From positions 88,259 to 152,258 of the forward strand of contig NZ_CP036516.1 in NCBI RefSeq assembly GCF_004323635.1: a DNA stretch of 64,000 nucleotides, given 5' to 3'. This DNA comes from Lichenihabitans psoromatis (GTDB lineage: Bacteria > Pseudomonadota > Alphaproteobacteria > Rhizobiales > Beijerinckiaceae). Both the position numbers and the translations under genes were made by a program. This document shows, in pieces, positions 63,608-64,000 of this stretch (its first letter is position 1; each line of letters opens with the position of its first letter). Below the pieces are notes generated by a model, which was not told where the DNA came from, did no database searches, and was given only the letters and a program-made list of their open reading frames with translations.

Positions 63608-64000
63608 ATGCCCCCGCCCGTGCTCCTGCGCGGCATCGGCAAGCTGTTCGCCGGGGTGGTTGCCAATGCCGACGTCGACCTCGAGATCCGCGCGGGCGAG
63701 ATCCACGCGCTGCTGGGAGAGAACGGCGCCGGCAATCGACGCTGATGAACATCCTGACCGGCCTCTACCAGCCGGACTCGGGCGAGATCATCCTCAACGG
63801 CTATGCCCGCAGGCGGCCTCGCCGCTCGAGTCGATCGCGGCCGGCATCGGCATGGTGCACCAGCACTTCAAGCTGGTGCAGCCTTCACGGTCGCCGAGAA
63901 CATCCACCTGGGCTGGACGAGACGCCCAGGCGGGCCTCGGCCGAGGTCCTGCAGGCCAGGACAGCCGCACTGGCCGCACGGTTCGACCTTGCGGTCGACC
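63608..64000 (+). pseudogene. ABC transporter ATP-binding protein (5' part, indels, continues beyond window)
   Basis: [20 protein letters not shown], then [19 protein letters not shown] with Walker A interrupted by a missing A (GKST restored by one base), MNILTGLYQPDSGEI, GIGMVHQHFKLVQ (Q-loop). Typical of the ATPase partnering BMP binding proteins. Runs off the right edge. Confidence 0.75.

Overview
The window looks like accessory DNA of a high-GC alphaproteobacterium, most probably order Hyphomicrobiales and perhaps Methylobacteriaceae. That is inferred from gene content (strawberry-notch helicase, large ParB-like protein, DUF736/DUF2493/TOPRIM genes, LuxI-type synthase, full VirB/VirD4 set) and from composition; there is no rRNA or tRNA to confirm it. 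It reads as a large part of a conjugative plasmid or integrative element that has been heavily invaded by insertion sequences, joined at about 60.35 kb to a more chromosome-like catabolic region.

Layout. 1-5.1 kb: methyltransferase/strawberry-notch helicase (runs off the left edge) and a ParB-like protein, both on the minus strand. 5.2-9.5 kb: a structured non-coding element, a small ORF, VapBC, a DUF gene, ArdC antirestriction protein and an Xre/RES toxin-antitoxin pair. 10.1-14 kb: broken IS701, an IS3 element and a serine recombinase. 14.7-19.8 kb: APC permease, membrane metallophosphoesterase, a DUF736 stub, small proteins, a WGR protein and an acyl-homoserine-lactone synthase. 20.1-24.3 kb: a minus-strand operon of exported proteins plus an SSB, divergent from 24.4-37.4 kb, a VirB1-VirB11/VirD4 type IV secretion operon. 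37.1-38.3 kb: another RES/Xre pair. 38.6-52 kb: mobile-element debris and cargo; two inverted IS5/IS427 copies bracket 39.5-47 kb, which holds a hydrolase, a peroxiredoxin, an AhpD-like protein and an EcoRII-type endonuclease pseudogene. 52.1-58.2 kb: VapBC, DUF2493, truncated TOPRIM gene, then a second diverged copy of the 5.2-9.5 kb module. 58.4-60.35 kb: truncated GIY-YIG gene and an IS3 element. 60.35-64 kb: amidohydrolase C-terminus, acylphosphatase-like, Rieske, GST, BMP-type binding protein and ABC ATPase, compatible with purine/heterocycle uptake and catabolism.

How it works together. The T4SS operon and its divergent exported-protein operon probably form one conjugation unit. ParB, ArdC, SSB and the toxin-antitoxin pairs are typical of genes expressed early after plasmid entry. 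The most interesting signals are non-coding. A roughly 240-nt element with covarying helices occurs twice, each time directly before a homologous 81-83 aa ORF. A smaller two-helix leader with compensatory changes precedes parB and both ardC genes, next to their ribosome binding sites. No relaxase or oriT was recognised.

Many reading-frame breaks are single-base losses in G/C runs (ardC twice, DUF2493, GST, binding protein), densest after 61 kb. Uncorrected sequencing error is a serious alternative to true pseudogenes.
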